Source: Dastarcus helophoroides (Eukaryota; Arthropoda; Insecta; Coleoptera; Bothrideridae). Taken from it: DNA of 64,000 nt. Within the stretch, counting starts at the first letter, position 1. Each line of letters opens with the position of its first letter. The stretch spans positions 28,450,126-28,514,125 of the forward strand of contig CM053327.1 in NCBI GenBank assembly GCA_028583605.1, read 5' to 3'. The position numbers and the translations under genes are program-made. Shown here piece after piece: positions 53,685-64,000 of the stretch. Under the pieces are notes generated by a model, which worked only from the letters and a program-made list of their open reading frames with translations, searched no databases and was not told the DNA's origin.

Positions 53685-53892
53685 TTCGAATCTAATAAAT
53701 GTTCAAACCTATTGGTCTGTGCATTATAGAATCCTTGTCTTCTGGGAACTCTCCTAGAGAGCAACCGCTTCGCTAGGTGGCAGTGTTTCAACTGTTGGTA
53801 GTTCAGCTACCTATGATTCACTATACACGCCTGGAGGGCTGCATGAATTTGTAGTCTAGGTTGCATTCTTCTTGCATACGAAAAAGTGAAAT

Positions 53893-54470
53893 GTTCAGAA
53901 AATTACAAATTTTGGAATTTTAAAAATAAAGGGATTTTTAAAATGTCGAAACTTTTAAATAAGCCGAAATCTTGAAAAATAAATTTTAAAAAAATTAAAA
54001 TTACAGATCTACATTGGAAGAAAACTTCAAACATTTAAAAGTCAAAATTTTAAAAACTTCGACGTTAATCACAAATATTTTTAAAAGAATTTCGAATTTT
54101 TGATAAAAATTCAGGATTAAACTCTGGATTTGGAAAAAAAGTTCAACTTTCGGAAAAAAAACTAAAGTTTATAAGAATAAAATTTGGTTTAATACAGAAT
54201 TTTAAGACAAATTCGATATTTCTAAGATAAATTGGAATTTAAAAAAATGTGTAACTTTCAAATTTGAACATGGAATTTTGATAAAAATTTCTAATTTCTA
54301 GTAGTAGGTATTAAAATGTTTTACTCAAAAATTGACAAGTTTTCAAATATTACAAATTTGGAAATTGGGAAACAGGAATAGCTTAACTATGAATTTTCAA
54401 ATAAATAAATTGTATATCTTCGGTATAGAAATTTAGCATAAATTTGTTAAATATACACTGCTGCCATCGG
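53893..54470. repeat. AT-rich degenerate repeat, A-rich on +
   Basis: Continuation of the block into which the family B dimer inserted. No gene. Confidence 0.65.
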
Positions 54471-54529
54471 GTGACTGGTTACAAAATTGTATGGTCGTTC
54501 GCTCCATCAATTTACAGACAGATGGCGCT

Positions 54530-54690
54530 ACTTCTGTCGCGATGCGATACATCGATTTTTCAAACATCGTTTATAAAGTGAATATCGATGTATCGATATT
54601 TTTCAATTGACACATCGTTGACACATTGATACATTGATACATCAATGTTTTTAAAATATCGAACTATCGTTTGCATCCCTACTCGTTATG
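54530..54690. mobile_element. Fragment of the ATCGATGTATCG-type MITE
   Basis: GCGATACATCGATTTTTC, ATATCGATGTATCGATATTT, runs of ACATTGATACATTGATACAT, and the end ATCGTTTGCATCCCTA. These resemble the interior and end of the MITE at 18819-19138. Only one terminus is visible. Confidence 0.6.
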
Positions 54691-56285
54691 CCAGGAGTCA
54701 TAATATCATAATATCAATGAGAAACGAGCAAAATGTGTTTATTTGAATGGCTACTACATATCAGCTGTTGAGAAATGTCAGATTTTGTTTAATTTAATGT
54801 CTTTTAATAATGCCTTCGTTCATAATTTTTGCGAAAAAGAAGATGTGAAACAAAGCGAAAAATGTTCGAGTAAATTTTTGGTCTTGACATAACCTGGCAA
54901 ATTTAGGTAATGTACAATTAAAAAATACTCATTTTACGCACTTTAAACAAAAATAACTACTCCTTACGGTAACATATACATAGAAGAAAAAAAATATAAT
55001 TCTTTTCATATTGAGACTTCAGTCTTTCGAGATTTGACTACCTTACTTCGCCCATTAATGTCCTCTAACTATCAAAAAGCACAAAACATTAAAATATTTT
55101 CATACAAATGTTGGTTCTGAGGAAGGAAATTTATTAGCGACAGAATGTAAAAGTGTGTGTACATTATCAATAATAAATTAGAACAAAATGAATAAAAGGA
55201 GCAAAGGAATATTCAAAAGAAAAAATTCTTTATTTAAACAAGACAAACGAACAAGACTCTTCCTCCTATCAATCTAAATACGACGCCTTTCCTCGATTAG
55301 TTGAACAAATTTCGGTTCATCAGCTTTTTAATCAACTCGCCCCCAGAATAAAATCGAATTCGATGCATTTGCGCCAAAAGAGCATTATCAACTAGACAAA
55401 CACCATACACTAAAATCCTTCTTTAGTGTGATTGTGCAACATTACAATGGCTGTAATGACATTTTTACAACACCATCAACAAGTTAAATCTCGACAGTTT
55501 CATTAAAGTGCACTCTCCCAGGCAGTAAAATACAGTTGATATGTGCGGTTGTGTGGGGCCCATAAAAGTGACATTCTGTATGAATTATCTGTAAACTCAA
55601 AGTAGGTACATCGAAATAACGATGTCTTAGATCATTAAAACTAATAGTAAATGCAATTTACTGTTGTTCAACTCAATTGTTTTAACTTTAGAAGGTACCG
55701 ACAATAGTTCGATAAAATTCGTTAGATGTTAGAATAGTGTGGCCCAATTTTATTTATTTTTAAAAGGGAATGACATCGCAACGTTCTATTATGTTCGAAT
55801 TTGACATGTTAAGTATCGAATTTAGCAACAGTTGGTTAACGAGTAGTTAATAATTAAGTAGAATGCCAGTCATTTCCTTAAGAGTTTCAAAAAGTACATC
55901 CGCTATAAATTATGTCTCAGTCTGTGATATTTATTGATATTGTACGCAACCGCACTCAAGCACGAATAAGCCAAACAGTTACCCATGATTGATAACTCTA
56001 GTGGAACCGTTTTCGGTATCAAAAGCGTTACGAAAAATTCGTTGCAATAATTATGAGATGTCCAAAAATTAAAAAAAAAAAAAAAATAGGTAGTCATCGG
56101 GACTGCCGATAGAAATGAAAACTTGTTGACATTTTAAGCTTTGGAGGAGAATTCAGATTAGATGGAATATTCGTAGGAGTTTGTGATCCAAGGAGCTTGT
56201 TAGCAGCTAAACACATTGCTTGTATAACCGCCTATAATGCTGTAAAGCTTAGCAGTCTTAGCAAATATTTATCGAAACATTGTGG
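54691..56285. other. Unclassified interval, 1.6 kb
   Basis: Normal-complexity AT-rich sequence without the degenerate repeat. Only short frames (64 codons at 55903-56097, -). No recognised gene, RNA or element. Confidence 0.45.
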
Positions 56286-56339
56286 AATTTTTAATATTTG
56301 TTGATGTTTTAATCGTTAATAAAGTTAAATAGTTATGAA
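56286..56339 (+). repeat. Family G half-repeat at the border of element 3
   Basis: TTTTAATCGTTAATAAAGTT then AAATAGTTATGAA, the same arm as 35122-35168. Its last nine bases are the left TSD of the element at 56341. Confidence 0.65.
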
Positions 56340-56509
56340 TAGAGCCCGGAAGTTGTGACAGTAAAAATGTTAAGATTTTGCGCCATAAAAGGCAAATAAA
56401 ATAGGCGAAAATGGCAGTAAAAACGTATAAAATGGCCTTTATAAATTTTTATTGTTATAGATTTATATGTACATGGAAAAAGACCTTTCTCTCGTAGGAA
56501 TGTTGTACC

Positions 56510-56575
56510 AGATTGATGTCACTCTGGCTTATGCAGTCAACTGAAAATACATATTCAACCAGAAATAGAGCTTAT
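56510..56575 (+). mobile_element. Element-1-like left subterminal fragment
   Basis: TGTCACTCTGGCTTATGCAG and AACTGAAAATACATATTCAA parallel CCCCTCTGGCTTGTGCAG and TTATATTCAACTGAGAC at 5670-5722. The outermost CATAGGCGTAG end itself is not preserved. Confidence 0.5.
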
Positions 56576-56669
56576 CCAGAAATGTTCATTTTTATATTTG
56601 AAAATTGGTTTTTTTCTCGAGGTTTAGAGTTTTTTCAACAAATTCGTTTTTTTTTAATTTCATATATTT

Positions 56670-56746
56670 TTTGTGTGGAACGGAATGGTTCTTTAAAAAT
56701 TGAAATACAAAGCTTGTCCCCTGAAACTAAGAAAAATTAAAAAACA
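56670..56746 (+). mobile_element. Family A, copy 13, cut off at solo LTR 6
   Basis: TTTTTGTGTGGAACGGAATG, then AATTGAAATACAAAGCTTGT, CCCCTGAAACTAAGAAAAAT and TAAAAAACA, ending where the LTR's ATAT begins. No family A sequence continues on the far side of the LTR. Confidence 0.8.
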
Positions 56747-56752
56747 ATATAT

Positions 56753-57098
56753 TGTAACGAAATGTAATTATAGAATTTAGAAGGTAAGGAAATTTTCTAG
56801 AAAAATCTGATAAGGGAAAGCGGCCGCAATAATGAAGCAAACGGCATATAAGCGTTGCAGAAATTTTGGCAAACGATAAGTCCTATCTGCTGGAAACTTC
56901 TAGAACCCGAAAGCGGGACCTACATAAGGTGGTCGCCTTTCCCGCAGTGAGTCAGTGTAGTTAGTTAGTGACTTAGTAGTTAGAAGTCAATGAATAAGTT
57001 AGTAAATTAAGCAGTGTTAGTGTTCCGAGTTCTGATTAAAAATAAAGTGATTACAATTCACGGCGTATATTAATCATTCAAACCGATAATCCGCAACA
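56753..57098 (+). mobile_element. Solo LTR, family L copy 6
   Basis: 346 bp, TGTAAC to CAACA, flanked by ATAT at 56749-56752 and 57099-57102. GCGGCCGC, AAACGATAAGTCCTATCTGC, ACCTACATAAGG in the TATA position, GTGAGTCAGTGTAGTTAG and AATAAA near 57041 are all recognisable. Confidence 0.9.
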
Positions 57099-57109
57099 AT
57101 ATTCTTGGA

Positions 57110-60100
57110 ATTCCATTTTTTCCTTAAAATCTTTTCAACTGATTCCTTAATTTTTGCCTTCAAATTTCGACATTTTTCTCGACTTCTTTTATAAAATTCG
57201 TTTTTTTAAATTTCAAATGTATTCGCCTTATCGTCTTTTTTCCTCAAAATTTTGAATTTTTACCTTCAAATTAGTCAGTTTTTTTTCAAATTTTTGCCAT
57301 CTTTCAAAATTTGTTTTTTTTTTTGAAAATTTCGAGTCTTTTCACAATTCTAATTTCTGCAACTTTCGCTTTATTAACCAAAATGTAATTTTTTTTTGAA
57401 ATTTGGTCAATATTTTGATAAAAGGACAAAGATTTGGAGAAAAATATTGATTGGGTGATTTTGGAAAATATTTTTTGAAAGTTCTGTAAAAAGGCAAAAA
57501 TTGCTTTTTTTTGAAAAGTTCAAATTTATTCTCATATTTTCTTAAAATCAGACTTTCTCTGAAAAATTTTAATTCTGTTTTAAAAATAACGAAATTTTTA
57601 TTAAAAGACGTCTTTTCCCAAATTTAGAGTTTTTTTTTATTATTGGTCTTTTTTCCAAATGTTGACTTTATTCACAAAATTTGACTTCTTTGTGAAAAAG
57701 TTTAACTTTTTGTAAAACATTTTGGATTTCTTTTCCATCTTAGGTATTTTTTTGTTCGAAATCTCGTCATTTCTCAAAATTCAGATGTTTCTGAAAATTT
57801 CGACTGTTCTCAAAATACGACTTTTCCCAGATTTCTTAAAATTTAGCTTTTTTTCCAAATTTGGTCGATCTTTTGATAAAAAAGTAAAAATCTTTAAAAA
57901 ATATGTATTTACAGATTTTGGCTTTTGGAAATATATTTCATTTTTACAAAAAATATAACCTGCGAGAAAATTTTCTTTTAAAAAATGTAAACCTTATTCT
58001 CAAATTTGGTTTTCTCTGCGAAATTTCCATTATATTTCAATATTTCAAATTTTTCCTCCAAATTCGCCTTTTTCTTGAAAGGATTACTTTTGTCAAAATT
58101 CGTCTCTTCTTCCAAAATTATAATTCTATTGGCAAAATTCGACTTGTTTCAAATTAAAATTTCAATTTCTCAAAATGTCGACTTTTTTCTCGAAAATTCG
58201 ACCTTTTTCTCTCGAAAATTCGACCTTTTTCTCGATTATTTCTCCTATATCGAGCTTTCTCTGAAAGTTTCGATTTTTTTAGAATCTAACTTTTAAAAAT
58301 ATTCCTGATTCCTTAATTTTTGCCTTCAAATTTCAATATTTTTCTCGAAGTTTATATTTTTTTTATGAAATTAGTTTTTTTTTTATTTCAAATGTATTCT
58401 TAAAACTTGTCTTTTTTTTATCTCAGAATTTTGACTTTTAATCTTGAAATTTGTCAGTTCTTTTTTACATTTTCGTCATTTCTCAAAATTTGTTTTTTTG
58501 TGAAAATTTCGACCCTTTTCACAATTCGGATTCCTGAAATTTTCGTCTCATTAACCAAAATGTGTTGTTTTTAATTTGCTCGGTATTTTGATAAAAAGAC
58601 AAAGATTTGGAGAAAAATATTGATTGGGTGATTTTGGAAAATATTTTTTGAAAGTTCTGTAAAAAGGCAAAAATTGCTTTTTTTGAAAAGTTCAAATTTA
58701 TTCTCAAATTTTCTTAAAATCAGACTTTCTCTGAAAAATTTCAATTCTGTTTTGAAAATAACGAAATTTTTATTAAAAGTCGTCTTTTCCCAAATTTAGA
58801 GTTTTTTTTATTATTGGTCTTTTTTCCAAATGTTGACTTCATTCACAAAATTTGACTTCTTTGTGACAAAGTTTGACTTTTTGTAAAAAATTTTGGATTT
58901 CTTTTCAATCTTAGGTATTTTTTGTTCGAAATCTCGTCATTTCTCAAAAATTAAATGTTTCTGAAAATTTCGACTGTTCTCAAAATACGACTTTCCCCAG
59001 ATTTCTTAAAATTTAGCTTTTTTTCCAAATTTGGTCGATCTTTTGATAAAAAAGTAAAAACCTTTAAAAAATATGTATTTTTAGATTTTGGCTTTTGGAA
59101 ATATATTGCATTTTTATAAAAAACATAACCTGCGAGAAAAATTTCTTTCAAAAAATGTAAACCTTATTCTCAAATTTGGTTTTCTCTGCGAAATTTCCAC
59201 TATATTTAAAAATTGCAAATTTTTCCTCCAAATTGGCCTTTTTCTTGAAAGAATTACTTTTGTCAAAATTTGTCTCTTCTTCCAAAATTATGATTCTATT
59301 AGTTAAATTCGACTTGTTTTAAATTAAAATTTCAATTTCTCAAAATGTCGACTTTTTTCTCGAAAATTCGACCTTTTTCTCTCGAAAATTCGACCTTTTT
59401 CTCGATTATTTCTCCTATATCGAGCTTTCTCTGTAAGTTTCGATTTTTTTAGAATCTAACTTTCGGGAATATTCCTGATTCCTTAATTTTTGCCTTCAAA
59501 TTTCAACATTTTTCTCGAAATTTATACTTCTTTTATGAAATTCGTTTTTTTTATTTCAAATGTATTCCTAAAACTTGTGTTCTTTTTATCTCAGAATTTT
59601 GAATTTGAATCTTAAAATTCGTCAGTTCTTTTTTATATTTTTGTCATTTCTCAAAATTTGTTTTTTTTGTGAAAATTTCGACCCTTTTCACAATTCTCGT
59701 GTCTGCAGCTTTCGCCTTATTAACCAAAATGTACTTTTTTTTTTAAATTTGGTCGATAATTTGATAAAAAGACAAATATTTGGAGAAAAATATTAATTGG
59801 GAGATTTTGAAAAATATTTTTTGGAAGTTCTGTAAAAAGGCAAAAATTGCTTTTTTCTGAAAATTTCAAATTTATTCTCAAATTTTCTTAAAATCAGACT
59901 CTCTGAAAAATTTCAATTCTGTTTTGAATATAACGACTTTTTTATTAAGAGTCATCTTTTCCCAAATTTGGAGGTTTTTTTTAGTTATTGGTCTTTTTTT
60001 TTTAAATTTTGACTTTATTCGCAAAATTCGACTTCTTTGTATTAAAATTTGTAAAAAATTCTGGATTTCATTTCAATTTTAGGTATTTTTCTCATAATAT

Positions 60101-60240
60101 CGCGCTTTTCCTCGCAATTTTGATTTATTTTCGAAATTCCGTTGTATTTCTTAACACTGGGCTTTTAGAACCAGACTTTTTGAAAATTTTCAACAATTTT
60201 TTTGCCTTTTTCGTGAAATTTTGATTTTTATCTTTTTCCA
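57110..60240. repeat. Tandem array, 1,173-bp unit, about 2.6 copies
   Basis: GATTTGGAGAAAAATATTGA-type marker at 57431, 58604 and 59777 (exactly 1,173 bp apart each time). CTCCTATATCGAGCTTTCTC recurs with 1,170-bp spacing at about 58241 and 59411, and the AGGTATTTTT marker lies near 57742, 58913 and 60081. Units 1 and 2 are very similar by eye. The unit is T-rich degenerate repeat, so the open frames (for example 57722-58296) are not genes. Confidence 0.92.
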
Positions 60241-62398
60241 AATTTAGAAACCTTAGTATTCCTTGAAATTCGTCGTTTTCTCAAAATTTTGATTTTTTCC
60301 TTAGATTTATTTTACCCCAAAATTTCCATCTCTCTCTATATTCGTCGTTTTCGAAATTGTGATTTTTCAGATTTTTCTTTCAAAAATCTGATTTTCTAAG
60401 AATGTTCAATTTCCGTCTCAAAATTCGTTGTTTTTATTTTCGAATTATCTTTTTCTGAAAACTTCAATTTTTTTTTACCGTTTTTCTTAAATTTCAACTT
60501 ATTAAAATTTGTCTTTTATCAAAATTTTGCGAACAATATTTGTTTGAGAACTTTCATATTTTTTAAAAATAAATTTTTCTAATAAAATAAAAATTAAAAA
60601 CAATTTTATTTACACTCTACAATAATTTCTTAAAAAAATTGACAAATTCAAATATCCATTTATTGTGAAATGTTACTTTTCTTAGAGATTTCGACTATTT
60701 TTTTCAAAATGCGTTTTTTTTACTTAAATCGTCGTTTCTTTCTTAATTACTTTTAATAATTTTTTTCTGAAAAAGGTGACCTTTTTTCGAAGTTTTATGT
60801 TTTTTTGGTATTTCGATTTCTTTTCGAAATTCCATTATATTTTTAATGTTGGGCTTTTTTGAAGATTCAAACTGTTTTCAAATTTGACTTACCAGAAATT
60901 TTTACTGATTTCATAAGGTTTAAATTTTTAACACAAATTTTATATTTAGTTTTTAATCGAACTATCTTCTCGTAAAATATGTATTTTTCCCGAAATTCGC
61001 CTTTTTCTAGAAGAGCGTATTTCTCTACATTTCGACTTTATTATCAAAATTATACTTTTTCGACTTTTCTTCCAAATCTCGCTGCTTTTCAAAATTGGCG
61101 TTTACCTTAATGTATGTTTTTTTCTGAAAAGTTTGACCTTTTTAAATTTGACTTTCTAGGTATTTTTCTCATAATATCGAGCTTTTCCTCGAAATGTCGA
61201 TTTATTTTCGAAATTTTGTTGTATTTCTTAACACTGGGCTTTTAGAACCTGACTTTTTGAAAATTTTCAGTTATTTTTTTTGCTTTTTTCGTGAAATTTT
61301 TATTTTTATCTTTTTCCAGATTTAGAAACTTTAGTATTTCTTAAAATTCGTCTTTTTCTAAAAATTTTGATTTTTCTTTTAGATTTATTTTATCCCAAAA
61401 TTCCTATCTCTCTCTCTCTATATTCGTCGTTTTCGAGATTGTGATTTTTTTAATTTACAAGTTCTAGAAATTTTTGCTCGTGTATCAAGATTCGCATTAT
61501 TCTCTAGATTTCAGATTGTAATTTCAAAATTCGATGTTTCTGAAATTTCGATTTTTTCCGAGGAGGAATATTGTATGAAATTACAACTTCTTTTTCAAAA
61601 TTCAACTTCTGATGGAACTTGCAACTTTTTTTTCACAAAATTTAACTTTTAGATATTTTGAGGTTTTCCGAATTTTTGAAGTTTTTCGATCTTTCCGAAA
61701 TATTAATTTCTTAGTTTAATTTTGATTAAATTTTTTTTTTATCCAAAACCGGTTTTCTTCTTGGAAATGCCACCCTTTTTTTTCTAAATTTCGACTGTAT
61801 TTTTCAAAAATTGTTTATTTTTTCAAATTATTTTCATTAGTATTTAGCTGTTTCTGAAAATTTCTTTGAAGTTTGACTTTTCGGAGTTTTAGCTTGGTTT
61901 GCATAATCCGTCTAATTTTCGAAATTTTGACTTCTACTTCAAAATTAATTTATGGAAATTTGAACTCGAAATTAGATTTTTTTCTCTACATAACATTTTC
62001 TAAAAATTCGTTTATTTTTCCAAAATTGTATCGAAATCTTAATATAAAGCTAACAATTCCGAGACAGAATTCTTGTAAATTTCAAGATTGTCAAAATTTG
62101 AATAAGGCAAAATTCTGATCTTTGGTAACTACTTTTTTTTCAAATGCTGCCTTTTTCACAAATTCGACTTTTCGAAATTTTGAATTTTTGTTTTTAAAAT
62201 TTTGAAATTTTTCTAAATATTCGGAAAGTTTTGATTTCTATTTTAAAATCGATTTTCTAACTGTTTACTTATTTTTCGAAATTTCTACCCCAGTTCATGT
62301 AATTAAATGAAAATATAATGCAGTTAAATGTTTACAAATACTCAACCGAAAGGTTTTTTACAAATTATGTCTTTTTTTGTTCATGAATTTTTCAAGAT
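60060..62398. repeat. AT-rich repeat with a further duplication of about 1,077 bp
   Basis: AGGTATTTTTCTCATAATAT at 60081 recurs at 61158, and GTATTTCTTAACACTGGGCT and TTATCTTTTTCCA follow in both. So a segment of about 260 bp of the array is repeated once more after divergent filler. T-rich throughout; no gene. Confidence 0.8.
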
Positions 62399-62440
62399 AA
62401 TTAAAGCCTCCCCCTGAAACAAATTCTGCCTACACCATGG
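62399..62440 (-). mobile_element. Right terminus resembling element 1
   Basis: GCCTCCCCCTGAAACAAATT then CTGCCTACACCATGG, parallel to 9061-9097 (GCTCCTCCCTGAACGAAATT, CTGCCTACGACCATG). It ends the T-rich block, as at 9.1 kb. No TSD matching 50647 or the 56.5-kb end. Confidence 0.7.
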
Positions 62441-62577
62441 TTAATGGACCATGTCTTTTTTTTTCTGAATATAAGGCGAAAAAATGGCAACAACGCCAAA
62501 AATGGCAAAATAACCTGAAAATTGTCAAAAATGGCATCAAATGGCAAATGCCATAACTTCCGGGCTCTAGTTATGAA

Positions 62578-64000
62578 CTTAAGACATTTCAGGCAAACAT
62601 ATTTGAATTTTGCTTTCGTAGTACAGTGTGATTGTGGTTTGTCTTCGGTGGCGGATCGTTTAATTCCAGCAGCGCGGCGTTTATGTCAACTCAGTCGGGC
62701 GCTGACTACTTATGTAAACATGATCTCGGGGGTGTAATTGGGCGAGCAATCAATGTGGCTACGAAGAACCCCACCGGAGACCAGACCGACACTGGCGCGT
62801 TTAGCATCGTAAATAGACCTCAATCGATTCTTTTCGAATTTGTCCATTTTAAGAGTTAAAGCTAGTTGGTTTCAATGGTGAGACCATGATGATGGACCAC
62901 CGCATTAGGTGCAGCGGTTCTTTGAATATGGGGTCTTTTAGGTGCATCTGCCGATGATTCGTCTCGGACATTAGTGCATCAGTGAAAGGCGAAACCAGCA
63001 ACCTGTTACGGATACAAGCTGGATGTATACTTTTTTTTTTCCTCTAGATATGCCTTGATTACTTCAATTGTAGATATTCGTTTAATGATGATGCTTTTTA
63101 TTCGTACTAATTCTCACAAATGAGAGCTTTATAATCTAAGCTGTTTCTTTTCAAAAGCGGTCTTTCAACGTGTCCGGATAATATATGATTGGTCTTTCAT
63201 ATCGTGGGAGCTACCCATCTAATTATTTTTAACCGAAAAGATAAATCACGTTTAGCCACAAGTTCAGTTCATTACCCTAGGATATTTTTATGTTTTACAA
63301 TTATCCTAAGTAGCGCATTTTTAACTATCGCCCGAAGCTAACGTCTCACTTAAATGTTGAAAAAATGTCAGTTTTTTCTCAACTTAATCAGGAATTGAAT
63401 CAGTGGTCCGCATATTTATATTTTAATCCTTCCTCGGCTTTCAAATGCTGATGTATCAAAGTTAATAGAATAACAATAGAGCGAAGAGTCCGTCTGACTG
63501 GCTACCGTCTAAGTAGCAGGTTGTAACCATTTGCTGACATGACAAGCACTTTTATAATGACACCTTTACCTTGTATCATGAACTTATCCCTACTTTTGTT
63601 GGACAAAAAAGGCACTAAAATTAATTCTATATTCACGTACGTTAAGTTTCCTTTGATGCTTTTACTAAGAAGAGAAACAACTTTATTATTTTGAGGATAT
63701 CGTTGTTGAAGTCTAAAATAGAACTGTTACTGAAAGTTTGGGTCAACATTATTCCCAATACGAAACGCACGATAGACATGCAATAATTTAGTGGTATTTT
63801 GACTTCGAGAGCGAAGAAGTCTCTGATTAGTTGGATTTTTCGCATCAAAACCCTCTGATGGCGATACTTGCTTGAATTAAAAAAGAAAATTGATTTGAAA
63901 TGGCGAACAATACAAACTATTTTGGAAAGAAGTGTTATAGACCGGTAAAGACTGTTGTAGAGTAGTCTTTACTACTTTATCTGCCTCTATCAGTCTTTAC
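62578..64000. other. Unclassified interval, 1.4 kb
   Basis: Normal-complexity sequence, GC-richer at about 62630-62800. Two overlapping frames (62522-62737 and 62632-62859, +; 71 and 75 codons) and one on minus (63642-63848; 68 codons) have no recognised domain. The extreme right end has short GTAAAGACT/AGTCTTTAC inverted words at about 63942-64000. No gene supported. Confidence 0.4.

Larger units (their letters stand above)
52925..53880. mobile_element. Family B inverted dimer, 956 bp, with 12-bp TSD and two hammerhead ribozymes
   Basis: One insertion flanked by AAAAAGTGAAAT at 52913-52924 and 53881-53892. Define X (ATCCTTGTCTTCTGGGAACT ... CTTGCATACG, about 155 bp) and Y (about 220 bp with the ribozyme). 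The right half reads X-Y-X forward (53353-53505, 53506-53728, 53729-53880), so the monomer XY is about 376 bp. The left half reads, on the minus strand from 53352 down, end of Y, X, Y. The halves meet head-to-head at about 53353. No open frame longer than about 70 codons. Arms are nearly identical, so the insertion is young. It lies in A-rich repeat. Confidence 0.93.
56341..62568. mobile_element. Composite element 3 (6.2 kb), inverted termini and 9-bp TSD
   Basis: Left end AGAGCCCGGAAGTTGTGAC; right end GCCATAACTTCCGGGCTCT (complement AGAGCCCGGAAGTTATGGC). The 9-bp direct repeat AGTTATGAA lies at 56331-56339 and 62569-62577 (one extra T on the left). Next to each end is about 100 bp rich in AATGGC/GGCAAA words. 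Further inside come element-1-like end sequences (56510-56570 and 62399-62440), then AT-rich tandem repeats. I read it as a short 9-bp-TSD MITE (Mutator-like in TSD length) into which an element-1-like transposon inserted and expanded. Confidence 0.6.

Noticed and set aside
50647..62440. 50647 and 62440 as the two ends of one 11.8-kb element
   Set aside because: The termini resemble element 1 ends, but the adjacent 8-bp flanks (TCTAGATG and GTTAATGG) do not match.

Overview
The window looks like a gene-poor, repeat-saturated piece of an animal nuclear genome, most likely an arthropod and probably an insect. It is very AT-rich. No host protein-coding gene, tRNA or rRNA could be supported on either strand. 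The recognisable coding material is decayed mobile-element sequence: a mariner DD34D transposase, a Jockey/CR1-like LINE reverse transcriptase and the C-terminus of a second LINE. The only very long open frames (about 22.8-25.4 kb) are artefacts of a 2.5 kb hexanucleotide microsatellite. Host identity is inference from element types; I cannot name a species.

Layout. More than half of the window is a degenerate AT-rich repeat with recurring words such as AAATTTCGACTTTTT (T-rich strand) or its complement. The blocks lie at 1-3.4, 5.7-9.0, 12.3-12.8, 13.7-18.6, 25.4-27.0, 32.5-43.1, 46.5-49.6, 50.7-54.5 and 57.1-62.4 kb. Several contain higher-order tandem repeats: about 330-390 bp x9 at 14.9-18.0 kb, 1,173 bp x2.6 at 57.1-60.2 kb, 127 bp x3.3 at 48.0-48.5 kb. 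Three large blocks are bounded by short inverted termini and target-site duplications (TSDs): 5624-9097 (8 bp), 36409-40885 (8 bp) and 56341-62568 (9 bp). They look like non-autonomous DNA transposons filled with this repeat.

Other dispersed families: (i) six solo LTRs with TATA box and polyA signal, five with identical ATAT flanks; (ii) family A, a palindromic repeat in 13 copies; (iii) family B, a repeat of about 376 bp arranged head-to-head, one insertion with a 12-bp TSD and another with an 11-bp TSD; (iv) family C, a 240-bp repeat in three copies, one with an 11-bp TSD; (v) small hAT-like MITEs with perfect 8-bp TSDs; (vi) at least five copies of one LINE 3' end, two of them inside a duplicated segment of about 870 bp (37.6-38.5 and 46.2-47.1 kb).

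The most interesting observation is self-cleaving RNA. Families B and C each carry a type I hammerhead ribozyme (CUGANGA, paired stem II, GAAA, GUC or GUA cleavage site, stem I with an internal loop). Family A carries a hammerhead look-alike with one extra nucleotide. With 11-12 bp TSDs and inverted dimer layout, this fits retrozymes or Penelope-like element terminal repeats; that assignment is inference. The remaining intervals (9.1-10.9, 29.1-31.3, 43.7-45.4, 54.7-56.3, 62.6-64.0 kb) have ordinary composition and no recognisable gene.
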